Assembly (NCBI GenBank): GCA_947034895.1
Contig: OX344765.1
Coordinates: forward strand, 9,491,001-9,555,000
Reading direction: 5' to 3'
DNA: 64,000 nt
From: Rhytidiadelphus loreus
Taxonomy: Eukaryota > Streptophyta > Bryopsida > Hypnales > Hylocomiaceae
Part shown: piece after piece, positions 46,792 to 59,549 of the stretch
How positions within the stretch are numbered: position 1 is the stretch's first letter
Layout: each line of letters begins with the position of its first letter
Notes under the pieces: model-generated
What the model saw: only the letters and a program-made list of their open reading frames with translations
Databases searched by the model: none
What the model was told of the DNA's origin: nothing
Made by a program: the position numbers and the translations under genes

Positions 46792-49385
46792 TTAAACTTT
46801 TCACCATAAGATGCCTATGTTTGTGGTTTAGGGTAAAAACTTATGGCTATAAATGAGTCTAAAGAGGGTGAATGGAGATGAATGAGGATGAATGGATTTG
46901 GATGGATTTTTTATTGTTGACTTTGTTGGATGAAATACATCTATTGTTCATTGCATTGGATGATGGATGACCATTGGATGGGACAAAAAATTTAGTTGTT
47001 TAAGATAAGGATTGATGCCAAGTACCTTAGATCAAAGGTACAGAGACATTTGGAAATTTGGAATTTGTATGTGGCATTACAAAACCATTTCAAGGAATGT
47101 ACCGTTTCCAATTAAAATTTGTAATTCCTTTCAAGCATTACTCTGGACAAAGGTTGATTGAATTTATTCCTATGCTAATACCAACATTTACGAGTTCTAA
47201 TTACATGTTATCATTTGAGAAAACTAAGATGTTGCTAGTTGAGACTTGAGAGAAATAGATTCAATCCATAGAAATTCCAATTAGCTATAATATACCAAAA
47301 AAACTAAGGAAGAGTTCTTTGGTATTAAGAAATGGTTCCTCAGATCTAAAGAGATTTCTATGGCACCAAGAGTCTATCTAATGACATACTAAATTTTTTT
47401 AAGGGAGAGCCTTTTGGCACTAAAGAAGGGCTCTTTGGCACCACGGAACCTTCCATTGGCTATGAGGGACCTTTACAAAGAACCCAAGACCTTCAAATGA
47501 CCCCCAAAAATTAGAGTTAGGGTGCTTTGTCTGAATATATTTTTCTGAAAATAAATAAATTTAATTGCAATTAATAGTGGGAGGGTGCCTTTGTCAACAA
47601 GAAATGGCTCCTCAAATCCAAGGAGCCTACTTGTTGGATAATTTTATTCTTGAAAAAAAAATTGAATTTTTTCTAAATTTTTTGAACCCCTTAACACCTC
47701 AATCTTTTTTCAAATTTTGACACATTTTTGCTTATATCTTTGTACAGTATTACCATTTACCAAAATTTCATGAAATTGGGCATAAAAGAAGGTTGTCTTT
47801 TCAAGATTCAAGTATTAAATTGGATGAATGAGAAGCTAGTTGGATGAAACAATGCCTGCAAGTCCTCTGTTCGTCGTCCAGAATATGGACGTCAGAGCGC
47901 TTAAGGGTTTGAATTTGAAAAAAATTTGAATCTTTTTTTAATTTAAAAAAAATTGCAATTCAAATATACCCCCAAATTATTAGAGGAAGGGTCCTTTGGC
48001 AACAAAAAATGACTCCTCATATTTGATGAGCCATATGCCAAATAAAAAAATAATCTTTTTTGTATTCATTATTTCTCAAAGTGTTTGGAATTTTTTTCCA
48101 ATTTTTTTCAAAAAATGAATGGATGACATGGATGAAATTCATTTGCACATCACCTTTATGGTAGTACCTTTCATGTTGTGGAAGAGGCTAGGCTATCATT
48201 CTTGGCCCTACTTACAACATTTGAATGCTAAATTAACCATCTTAAATTAAGCTTTATTTAGCAATTAATTAATTTTTTTAAATTTCTATTTTGGTAATTT
48301 TACATTACTATTTTTGGATATGACATCACTATTTATGACTCTAACATGTCTATTTTAAGTGAAAAAGTCTTAGTGAGTGCTCAAGTCTAAACACTCGTTA
48401 TTCCAAGTTCATTGCTTGTTGCTCCCCACTCACACCGTCTAGCATCATTGCTTCTCAATTGACTTATAATCATATAAAATCTTCATTATAGAGTAGTTTG
48501 AATTTTGAACTTTAGAGGCCTAAATGAGAATTACAATGATCAATTTTGAAGAAGTTTGGGTCAAGCAATGTAGTATTAGATCAAAGTCAATGCATTTAGC
48601 TTCTCATTATATTGATTGATTATTGCTAGCTTCTCACTTATAGAGTGTAAAATTGACATACCTATATATTTAAATATATAATTTTAGGTTGCACTATATT
48701 ATACGTTTCTATTTTGAAAATGAAAATTTGAAATAAAATTAAACTATATAACTATCACAACCAAAAAATTTGGAAGCTGGCATTTTTCACAACCAAAATT
48801 TATAGAATGTTGTTGTGGACATTTTAGAGGAAGTTGTCAAATTTTTGTCTTTGGCCATTATTACATGACTACAAACTTTTTTCCCTTTAAGAAAAATTGC
48901 ATGCGTTGTCAAGGACTTAGGGCTCAACATAAATCATTTCTAAAAGGTCTCTAATTTTTGGTCATTTAAAATAAGAACGATTTGTTGGTTTCAACTACAA
49001 ATACATAAAAAAGTTCAAGAAGTTGAATTATCTATAATATATTACAAATGTACCAATTTTGTTATCTTTTACAAATTCCAGTTGTGCAAATTCCAAAATA
49101 AATGAGAAATGGAAATGAATTCTTCCTCAATGGGACATACATTTCAATGAAGAAAAACTCAAAGACTTAAACTTGCGACCAAACAAGTAATACCCTAACC
49201 GACCAACCTCATCAAATAATGGAATGGGAATTAAAACCTAATTTTGTAGAATAGATTCTAGAGATTACACGTGTTGATGCAGACCACCATCACTTACACG
49301 ATGGGTGTGTATTGACCACTTGCAGTGAAGATCGTGAATAATAGAGGGAGATTTTTAGGAGTTTAAAAATACTTATATTATTTTA
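46792..49385. other. Intergenic, no gene recognised
   Basis: Very AT-rich. A repeated phrase of about 25-30 bases on the theme CCTTTGGCACTAAAGAAGG / AATGGCTCCTCAAATCCAA-GAG recurs near 47,310, 47,410, 47,590 and 47,990. At 47,890 GGACGTCAGAGCGCTTAAGG resembles the inner ends of the TTAA-flanked elements. No gene is supported. Confidence 0.4.
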
Positions 49386-49389
49386 CAAG

Positions 49390-49635
49390 CACTATAAGGA
49401 TTGAACATAGAGTGCCAATAAACAATCATCCATTTCTAAATGAAGTGGATGAGTCAAATTCATTACTGGTATTCAATAGTGAATGGAAAAGAAGAATTAC
49501 CCAAGCACCTAATGGATCGACAATTAAGTGGAGACTTTCCATGAATAGTATACCATTGACAAAGTGGTGGGGCCATGAAATTAATTTCGGTATGTGTATG
49601 AAGGATATCCTTTTGGTCTTTAGAGAGTGCTAGAT
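49390..49635 (+). pseudogene. Unidentified coding-like fragment, copy 2
   Basis: A 73-codon plus-strand frame with NSEWKRRITQAPNGS and SIPLTKWWGHEINFG. It is the counterpart of 12,130-12,480. It is longer and cleaner than copy 1, but I see no start or splice context and no family. It could be an exon of a gene relic carried along with the TNL segment. Confidence 0.35.
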
Positions 49636-49689
49636 TTTATTAGCCTCTTTCTCAAAACAATTGTTGACATGTATCTAGTCTTAACGTTC

Positions 49690-51733
49690 AATCAAATTAC
49701 GACATTTCTACTAGTGAGGCTTCCAAATGAATTTCCACATAGCTCCTCGAGTGGCAAACAACATTGCAGATTCAACACTTCTAAGTTGCTTAACTTTTCA
49801 ACAGATTTGGATAAACTTTGGATTCCATTGTAAGTGAAACTTAAGTTTTTGAAATTGTGGAAGCCTCCAAACAAATGTAGTAGCTCCACAAGCTTGCCAC
49901 AATCCCATAGATTAAGCACTTCTAAGTTGCTCAACTTTCCAAAACATTTGGCTAAATTTTGGAATCTGCTTCTTGGGTGATTGCAAAAAAGACTAGTACT
50001 ATTTTGCATCACATATGGAGTGACAAAGTTATCAATTGTTATAACTTTTAAAGGATGAACTACACTAAATAGTGAAATTAGGTGGCCTTAACAATTAGGT
50101 TGCCTTACTTCAAGAAAATCACTTTACAAGCCAACCAATCAACAAATATGTCCACTGTTTTTTCTGTTTGTACACATAGAGGTTCATAAGTCCCACATGC
50201 ATAAATTTTTAATTCAAAAAAGTAATAAATTCTTGTAAAGAAACAATACATATTTATATAGTGTAGAATGTCGAGAAATTAGTGTGGGGCAACCTAATTT
50301 CACTATTTAGTGTAGATAAACTTGAAATTTGTATTGGAGATGGCTAACTTGCAATCATATCCCTAATTTTTTCAGAAATTTAAAAAATAATTTATATTTG
50401 AAAGTCAATTTTTCTAATTTGTCACACTTTAAGGTTTAGGGGTTTTTAGTATTCAGGAGCACCCAAAATTAATGATCTAGAGTTGAAATTTTTGTGGTCT
50501 ATTTCCATAGTAAGTGGGCATGTACCTACTAAAGGGCTTCTAAAATACATTATTTTATATCCTCCCCATTTGTGCAAATAGGGCTCCCTTGGGTGCACAC
50601 TTTTGAACATTGAAGATGATTTTGACTTCATTCTTTTAGTGGAATCTAATCATCATCAAGTCTTCATAAATTGGCAATTTTTAGTTGTTATCCATGATTT
50701 TCTATTTATTATCAATTTATACCTCATTGTATCTATTTTCTATGACAAATTGTCTATTTTTTCACATAGTATTGTTTCAATATTCACAAATAGTCCATAG
50801 TACTTGCAACAATTCTTTTAGTCATTGATTTTTCTAATGAACGGTTGAAATTGTTCTGCTACAAAGTACTTAAAATATTCACAATATTGGCTAGCAAAAT
50901 CCTTGTTTATGCCAAAACACTACAAAAAAATGGTTGGTCTTTCTTGCAAGGTCCCTCCTCTATGATTCAATTGATTTAGTTTTGAAGGCATTCAAATGAA
51001 TCAAGTAGCTCCTTTAGTTTGCAACAACCCTATAGATTCAACACTTCTAAACTTTCAATGCTTACTCAACTTTCCAAAGCATTCAAGGTAATTATGGATT
51101 CTACTTCCTTTAAGAACTTTGCATCTTTTAGGTGTACCTCAACATTTTCTAACAATATACTTTCTAGTAATTGAAGATCTCAAATAGATCACAAAGCATT
51201 TCCATAGATCTAGCTTTCGCAAATTCAAGAGTTGTCTAAAAGACCCATGCAAACTTCTTAAAGTTGTAGTACCATAATGATCTAGGTTTATCAAGTTGTA
51301 CAATTTCTAGAATGACTCACACAAATTTTGGATAGTACACTCAAATAGAATCAAATCACTAAGATTTGTGAGACCCTCCAAAGACTTGGACAAATTTTGA
51401 ATTGTACATAATTGAAAATTCAAATTCTGAAGACTTCTAAGATCCCCCTAAAAGAATCCAAATAAACTTTGGGTTCTACTTTCTCCATGATCTAAATGGT
51501 TCAAATTTTAGAAGCCTCCAACAAATTTGGTAGCTCCACAAGCTCACTACAATATAATAGATTCAACACTTCTAAGTTGTTCAACTTTCCAAAAGATTTT
51601 GGTGAAGTGGTAAACTTTAGATTGACTTCCTTCAAGATACAAGCTTTTCTAACTTCAAAGGTCTCCAATGAATTTAGAAGCTCCAAGAGCTTACAACAAT
51701 ATTGTAGATTCAACACTTCTAAATTGTTGAATT
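49690..51733 (-). pseudogene. Decayed LRR-coding sequence downstream of TNL copy 2
   Basis: LRR units continue on the minus strand past the stop of copy 2. From 51,733 to 51,501 there is an open frame in a neighbouring phase (NNLEVLNLQYCCKLLELL), then broken units to about 50,930. After dispersed repeat R (50,330-50,900) a last LRR block lies at 49,690-50,012 (KLSNLEVLNLWDCGKLVELL). The frame change at about 51,733-51,740 is a single-base slip in a run of T. Confidence 0.7.
50330..50900 (+). repeat. Dispersed repeat R, copy 2
   Basis: Similar to 61,260-62,160 in the same orientation and to 44,930-45,500 inverted: TTTGTATTGGAGATGGCTAA, AAGGTTTAGGGGTTTTTAGT, TTTGTGGTCTATTTCCATAG, CATGATTTTCTATTTATTAT. 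It separates two blocks of LRR debris. Short frames inside are not conserved. Confidence 0.7.
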
Positions 51734-54700
51734 TCAAAAAGATTTGGATAAACTTTGGATTCCACTTCCTTCGAGATTCAATTGATTCAAATTTTGGTGG
51801 TCTCCAAATGAATCGGGTAGATTCTTGAGTTCCTTACAAGACCATAGATTCAATACTTGCAAGTTGCTCAATTTTCCAAAAGATTCAAGTAAACTTTGGA
51901 TTCCACTTCCTTCAAGATATAAGCTATTCAAATTTTGGAGGCCCCCAAATGAATTTGGTACATTCTTCAACTTTCTACAAGACCATAGATTCAATACTTT
52001 CAAGTTGCTCAACTTTCCAAAAGATTCAGGTAAATTTTGGATGCTACTTTTTCCAAGATCTAAGTGATTCAAATTTTGGAGGCCTCCAAATGAATTTGGT
52101 AGCCCCGTAAGCTCACTACAATACAATAGATTCAACACTTCCAAGTTGCTCAACATTCCAAAAGACTTGGGTAAATTTTGGATTCCACTTTTTCCAAGAT
52201 CCAAGTGATTCAAATTTTGGAGGCCTCCAAATGAATCTGGTAGCTCTATAAGCTCACCACAATACAATAGATTCAACACTTTTAAATTGCTTAGATTTCC
52301 AAAAGATTTGGGTAAACTTTGGATTTGACTTCCTTCAAGATCCAAACTTTTCAAATTTTGGAGGTCTCCAAATGAATCTAATAGCTCCACGAGCTTACTA
52401 CAATATCGTAGATTCAATACCTCTAAATTGTTCAACTTTCCAAAAGATTTGGGTAAACTTTGGATTCCACAATAAGTGAAATCAAAGTTCTTCAAATTTT
52501 GGAGGCCTCCAAACGAATTTGGTAGCTCTACAAGCTTACCACAATCTCTTAGATTAAACACTTCCAAATTGCTCAACTTTCCAAAAGATTCAGGTAAACT
52601 TTGGATATCACTTCCTTCAAAATACAAGCTTTTCAAATTTTGGAGGCTTCCAAACGAATTTGGTAGCTCCATAAGTTTACTACAATATCGTAGATTCAAC
52701 ACCTCTAAGTTGCTCAACTTTCCAAAAGATTCGGATAAACTTTGGATTCCACTTTTTTCAAGATCCAAGTGATTCAAATTTTGGAGGCCTCCAAATGAAT
52801 CTGGTAGATCTACAAGTTCATTACAATACAACAGATTCAACACTTCTAAATTGCTCAACCTTCCAAAAGATTTGGGTAAACTTTGGATTTGACTTCCTTC
52901 AAGATCCAAGTGATTCAAATTTTGGAGGCCTCCAAACGAGTTTGGTAGCTCCATAAGCTTACTACAATATTGAAGATTCAACTTTTCTAAGTTGTTCAAA
53001 TTTCCAAAAGATTCGGGTAAGCTTTGGATTCCACTTTCTTTATGATCCAAGTGATTCAAATTTTGAAGGCCTCCAAATGAATTTGGTAGATTCTCAAGCT
53101 CACTACAATACAACAGATTCAATACTTCCAAATTGCTCAATTTTCCAAAAGATTCAGGTAAATTTTGGATTCCACTTCCTTTGAGAATCAATTGATTCAA
53201 ATTTTGAAGGCCTCCAAATGAATTTGGTAGATTCTTGAGTTCCTTACAAGAACATAGATTCAACACTTCCAAGTTGCTCAACTTTCCAAAAGATTCGGGT
53301 AAACTTTGGATCCCATTTCCTTCGAGAATCAATTGATTCAAATTTTGAAGGCCTCCAAATGAATTTGGTAGATTCTTGAATTTCTTACAAGAACATAGAT
53401 TCAACACTTCCAAATTGCTCAACTTTCCAAAAGATTCAGGTAAACTTTGGATCCCACTTCCTTCGAGAATCAATTGATTTAAATTTTGGAGGCCACCAAC
53501 TGAATTTGGTAGCTCTACAAGCTCACTACAATTTTGAAGATTCAATAATTCCAAATTGATCAACTTTCCAAAGGATTTGGGTAAAATTTGGATTCCACTC
53601 CCTTCAAGAAATAAGCTTTTCAAATTTTGGAGACTTCCAAATGAATCTGGTAACTTCTTGAACTTGTGACAAAATTGGAGATTCAAGACTTTTAACTTCC
53701 TCAAATTTCCAAAAGATTCAGGCAATCTATCCATCGAACCATATACCCAAAACAATATCACCAATTCATTGTTCACAGGTGTCTCTGGAAAATGTTTGGA
53801 TGTTACACCAAAGATGTTAAAGTAATCAAGCCAACGCAAATTTTCTGGAAGTGATGACATTGAAAACAAGTCACCCTTGCATTTGAAAATACGCAATCTT
53901 TTGATGACACAAAGGTCATCTTGAATTCCATGCATCCATGGAAGGACCAAGGTTTGAAGAGAATTTGGTAGTGGCTGTACAAATACATTAAACAAAAATC
54001 AATTCAAATAAAAAACTTCAAGTAAACTCAAAAAGAATATAATGCGTGCCTCAATTACTAAACTTAAAAGTAGAATACATACACAACAAATTCTAGATCC
54101 TCAAACAATCAGATTAAGCAAACATTCCTCCTACTCTCTATTCAAGTATTAGCCATAATAAAACTACAAAATAATACTCAATACTAAAAAGATTAACCAA
54201 ATTAAAGTTCAATGGTTACCAAGCATACCTCATTCCTATTCAAAAATGCCAAGGATTCAAAACCCCACAAACGTTTGTAAATACCCCCATTTGCTCTTTC
54301 TTGCTTGGAAATGGCACGACCCATGTCTCGCAAGTGGTCATGCATGACAAAGGCACCTTCCGTATCCACAATAATCAAAGCCTTCTCTATAAGACTCCGA
54401 ACACCCAACGCTACAGACCAACCTTGGGATCTCCAAACAAGTTTCGCCATCTCCACAGAGGCCCCCAATAATGCACATGCAACATCCAAAAACATTTCTT
54501 ATTGTTCTTCTTGAAGAGAATCATAGCTAATCTGAAGACATTCAAATATCTTCTTCTCGTCCATGATAGTGCCAAATTTCAACTTCTTCAAAACTTCCTC
54601 CCAAATCTCCACATCTTCCTCATCCCTCAAAAGAGATCCACAAACCTTCAATACCAATGGAACTCCACCACATGCCATACTAACATCTCCAACAAGATCT

Positions 54701-56118
54701 TCAAATCTTGGAGGTACTTTCCAATCACCTCCAAATGCATGACATGCAAAGACACTTCGAGAATCTTCCTTGCTTAAGCTTTGAACATCATGCGTGTGAA
54801 TCTCATGATTGTTGTGAGATAAAGTTGACTTCTCAAATACTCGCCGATTTCGAGAAGTGACAATGCACATGCTACCTTCCTTCAACATTTTGCGTGACAT
54901 AAAAAAACCCATCTCATCACCATCACGAACATCATCCAAAACCAAAAGAATTTGTTTCATAGATAATCTTTTCTCAAGAATAACAATACCTCTTGATTTG
55001 TCTACAATATTATCCAACAAATTATTCTCACATAATGCCTTCAAAATATGATTTTGGACACTTGTCACACCACCTTGATTCACCTTCTCTGCTACATCTT
55101 CCACATAACATCTCACATCAAATCTTCGCCCCAATTGGTTGTATAACTCTCGGGCCAAAGTGGACTTTCCAATTCCACCCATTCCCCACAATCCCAATAT
55201 CATCACTTTCTTCTCATCAAGTGTTTGGATGAGGTTCTTAGCAATTTGCTTCACGCCTACAATATGATCACCCACATGTAAGGGAAGGGGTTTATTGGCC
55301 AATTCCAAAAGCTTTCCAACAATCTCCAATACCAAGTCCTTTTCCAACCTACAAATATTTTGACACAAATTTCATTAGTACCAACTACAATGTCAATGTC
55401 AAATTCAACTACAATACTCTTATAACATAGAATGTAGATGCACACTTACTTCTTGTCTCCAATTTTGTGCTCCCAACCATTGAGCTTGGAAGCTCTTTCT
55501 AAATCAACCTTCCATTCTTCAATTAGAGTCTTCTCATGCCTCTCTACCAACTTCACAAATCCACCAGCCAATTGACCCTTTTCGGGAAATCTTACTTCCC
55601 ATGGTTGAACTTTGTAGAAGATTGGGAACACCTTCACTAAAGAAGAGTCCAAAAGTGCATGTAATTCTTTCAAACACCACTCTGATTGAGCAAAACTCTC
55701 TGAGAAGATGACAAGAGCTAGGGGTGTCGTTTGGATAGCATGATCAATGCATTTCCAAGCATCTTGGCCTTTATCAATGAATATACAATCCAAAAAGGGG
55801 TGCAACCCTACTCTTTTAAAAGCATCATATAAATAGCCCACAAAGCCTATCTTGGTATCAGGGCTTCTATGACTTATGAGAACATCATAGTTGTCATATT
55901 CATCTGCACAACAACTAGTGATTAATCTTATTGACAAATCATTAATTTATCAATTTATATTTGAGGTCTCATTCAAAATTTACCATTAGAAAACTATAAG
56001 CCATGATATTGGAAACTCAATACAAAAAGGAAAGGTCACTAGTGATAGAATTCTCCATACCTTTAAATGCACACATTTTCTTGGAATATTCAATACCACC
56101 CTCCATAGCACTCGTCAT
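51734..56118 (-). pseudogene. TIR-NB-LRR (TNL) resistance gene copy 2, interrupted by one nonsense codon
   Basis: Same four-exon plan as copy 1: 56,061-56,118 (ATG at 56,116-56,118), 55,450-55,903 (TIR), 54,229-55,348 (NB-ARC) and 51,734-53,974 (LRR). TIR and NB exons are exactly as long as in copy 1 (454 and 1,120 bp). Here Trp precedes the P-loop GMGGIGKST, so copy 1's lesion is absent. Instead TAA at 54,499-54,501 replaces a Gln codon between YDSLQEEQ and EMFLDVACALL, cutting the ARC2 part and leaving about 453 residues (TIR-NB). Kinase-2 LLVLDDV, CIVTSRN, CGGVPLVLKV and, past the stop, VMHDHLRDMG are intact. The LRR has 14 double units of about 47 residues and ends at a frameshift at 51,734. 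The TIR keeps WCLKEL with the conserved Glu. A TIR-NB product could still act; otherwise this is a young pseudogene. Confidence 0.85.
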
Positions 56119-57560
56119 TCCGTAGTCCTCACCACTGCAAAATTGAAATTGATAATTATGAATTTAAAAACAGAAGATGATAATAGTTTATGTTGTACCA
56201 ACCTCACATAAGGAATGAGTTACTTCTTGCCATCTTTGAATCCCAAGTTCTCTAAAGGATTTTTGTCCAAAACAATATACATGACAAGTTAAAAAAACCT
56301 AGAAGTTTATTGAATAATTTCAATTGTTGTAAAATTGCTTTTTGAATGTGCAGCACTTTACACATTATAAGTTTCAAGATGCCAATATAGAATTGTATGT
56401 TGTATGATGGGATTGTAAAACATGGTATGTTTAATATACAATAAGTGAATCAAAGAACTAATTTCGAGAGTGGTTATAGTCCTTCTCGAAATGACTTCAT
56501 AACATATTCTTCAAAAGAAAATGTATGTATTCCCTTCAAGGAATATGTGAGGAAGATATTCAAACCTATAATTCATATGCCTAAGTCCTCAAGAAAGTGC
56601 AAACTTCCTTGAAACTCACAAAGATATGTCAATATATGTCAATATTGTAATTAAAGTAGGGACACCCAAATGCATCAAGTGCCTAAAACACGACTTGATT
56701 AGATGCTTTCATTATATAAATTTCCTAAATCAATATGTACCAATTGTTGAAGTAGATTTAGAATATCTACTATAGAAAAATTGATCCCTCATAACTTTTG
56801 TATATTGTATCCAAATGATGCAATCTTTGGTATTTTGAAATCTCTTTTGAACAATCAATTAGAATATATATATATATAATCTTTTATTAGTCTAATAATA
56901 GAAACTATACACAATAGAGGAAGTGGCGGTTTCAAAAGTCCCTACCTTATGTGAACATCAAATTGGGAACAAATCCAAACTTATTCTTACTGACCTAGAA
57001 ACCTATCTAAAAAATCCACATGCTATGAAATCATATATCCTTAGACCATTTTTCAACAAATTGGGAAGAACATGGGCTTTGGTTAAAAAGAGGAGTTTTA
57101 AACCCTTATGTTTATATAAGGTTCTAAAGGGGATAAATTTTTTAGCCCCAATATTAGAATGTTGACTCAAGGCTCAAAAGGATTTTAGCCTTCTACAAAT
57201 CCAATTCTTCATTTCTCTTGAAGAATATAACCTCCTACCCAAGCAATCTCACACACACTACTTATAACCCCAAGGCTAATCCTCCTAGGGTATGGTCAAA
57301 ACACATTAGACTAGTGGAATTAAATAACTAATCCAATTCATTGTCCAACCTATGGTGATGATTCAACACAAGAATCAAGCTTGCCCAATGGTACACAATC
57401 CTCACTCACATTCATATATTTGGACTGTAAAAAGAACACAACAAAATTTGACTTTAAGATTTTCAAATGTGAGTACATAATAGAAATAAAGATTCTAATA
57501 TTTGCAACATGCATTCATAATGGAAACTCGAAAATGCATTATCCATTATAGTTAGTGATT
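56119..57560. other. Segment-2-specific insert upstream of TNL copy 2
   Basis: About 1.4 kb present between the first TNL exon and CAAAAAATAGTATTGAGTAC here, while in copy 1 the equivalent positions are almost adjacent (18,900-18,915). It is either an insertion in copy 2 or a deletion in copy 1. It has no terminal repeats that I can see, contains an (AT)n run near 56,866 and no supported gene. Confidence 0.55.
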
Positions 57561-58552
57561 ATATACGTTCAAAAAATAGTATTGAGTACCCTAAAGAGAG
57601 CAACAATGTAGAAGAGATCTACGAGTTTGTACAAATATGTAAGTCAATAGAAAATGTTCAAGAGTTATCCTTAAATTCAAAAATGACATGTAAAGCTTGT
57701 TTAAAGGGATTATGCTTGTTGACCTATCAAATAATGCTAAGAATAGGTGTTGGCAACTCTTATTTGGTGGTTACATGATAAATTTGATATGCTATAGATA
57801 TAACTCTATTCTCTAAAAGAAAGAATTTGAAAGAAAGAACTAAGTCCATCCAAAAGCATCACCTTACTTCAAAACAAGAACATTTGTCAATCCATTTTAT
57901 CTATTCCAATGGCAACAATGCATTACTTGTCAGCTAATGGATATTCTACACATCACCCCTTCTAGACCTCCATGCCTATATATACACTCAGCTATATAAA
58001 AAACAAAATTCCAAAGTCACAAGCTATAAAAATGAACTACATAGCTAGGTAGGTAAGCAAAAACAAGACACAAGAAAACTACATCCAATTGGGACTTCTT
58101 CCTAAAACTGCAAACTATAGATTCTTGCCTAGCTAAAATGTATTGACTCTATTAGTGAAGACCTCGGATAGCTTTTGGATACACCTTTTTTCAACACTGT
58201 CAAAGCTCATACTTTAGGCCTATGGAGTCCAAAAAATGCATAAGGAGAGAACCTAAAATAGTCTGAAATTCTAACAAGATCCAACAAAAAAATTAGGCAA
58301 TTTAATGTTAGGAACAATGCTCAATTTCTTATTTAGACACAATTAGGTCTAGTTACCTTCCTCATTTTCAGAAAATCAGATCAATAAAATCATATGGCGG
58401 TGGAAGCTACAGAAGCTCACACCTTCCAATCAGACCACCAATTTGCCAAGAAAAACTGACTTGCACAACTTCGCAAGGGATGGCGACGTGAACCAGACTT
58501 ACCTGAAAATAAAATCAAACCATTGTATTTCGTCCTCCAGTTTGCACACCTT

Positions 58553-59549
58553 TCAATCTTCGACCTGCACTAACACCTTCAGAGACGACTCTTCCAAAAC
58601 TGAATTAAACGCAAGTGATCGGAATCTCCACAGAAATGCACAAAGACCCTTTAAAGCCACCTGCGTAAATAAATAGCACTAAAAGCTTAGTATTGTGTGT
58701 TAAGGTCGAGAGTAATAACCGTATTTTCCGTACACACAGCAAACAGGTGGGTTCATCGTTAGAGGGGGACAAATGGCTCGGTTGGAAAAGAAGTGTTCAC
58801 GCTTACTCACCAGTGTCAGATCTCCGGGTTTGGTTGAAGGCTCTAAAGCGTCTCTGCCATAATTGCAATAGTCAGTGTAAATCAGAGACTCCCTTCACGA
58901 TCAGCTGCAAAAACAGAAACCAAGAAATAATTACTGGAACATAAATTACAGGCTGGTCAAGTGCTTACACAAACTGCCGTTTGTCATTGAACACTTGACA
59001 GCGATAAAAGCTGAACGGAAATGGTTTACCATTCACTCTGCTTCATAAACAGCAAGGACAACGTTTTCGTGAGACAATTGAATCAACATGACAGGGGAAA
59101 GTTTTATCATCTTGACTTGAGAAGTAAAACATCAAGGTTTACAGTAGAATTAGATTGTTTCGAAAACATTAGACAGAAGGAATCACAAAATCACAAAGAC
59201 ATTCTTCTCCATGCATCATGGAGAAGTCTCCCTAATGTATTCTAGTGATATTCCCAGATAATCATGATGATCATATAGAGGTCTTGTATCATGGGAATAT
59301 CACTGTAATCATTGTAACCATAGAGAGATCTCAAATTCTCTTTATGATGTTTTCTCAAAGCTCCATAAAACAATTTATTTTTGCTGAAAATCATGTCCAA
59401 AAGGAAACACCAAAGTTCAGAGGGTTTCCTCTACCTAAATGCCATGTCACACCAGTGGCATTGGAATCACCAGTGGTGATGTCATCTACTATGAACTCCA
59501 GTTCGGAGCCCACAGAATCCACGAATTTCTGAAAGAACTCAAGAATCGC
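58553..59549 (-). CDS. NTF2/SnoaL-like domain protein, copy 2 (5' exon unresolved)
   Basis: Exons 59,435-59,549, 58,969-59,035, 58,811-58,892 and 58,553-58,660 splice in consistent phases (1, 2, 0) and end in TGA. The joined part gives about 123 residues: ILEFFQKFVDSVGSELEF, DDITTGD, GVTWHL, NGKPFPFSFYRCQVFN, RQFV, NYGRDALEPSTKPGDLTL and a C-terminal helix-like tail ending LVQVED. The pattern fits the plant NTF2-like/SnoaL-like fold. Compared with copy 1 it lacks 12 bases (the KGCS-equivalent after PFPFS) but has TGT where copy 1 has a stop, so it stays open. The start exon should lie in 59,600-60,600; the 82-codon frame at 59,636-59,884 is a weak candidate. About 2.4 kb upstream of TNL copy 2, same strand. 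Function unknown. Confidence 0.65.
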
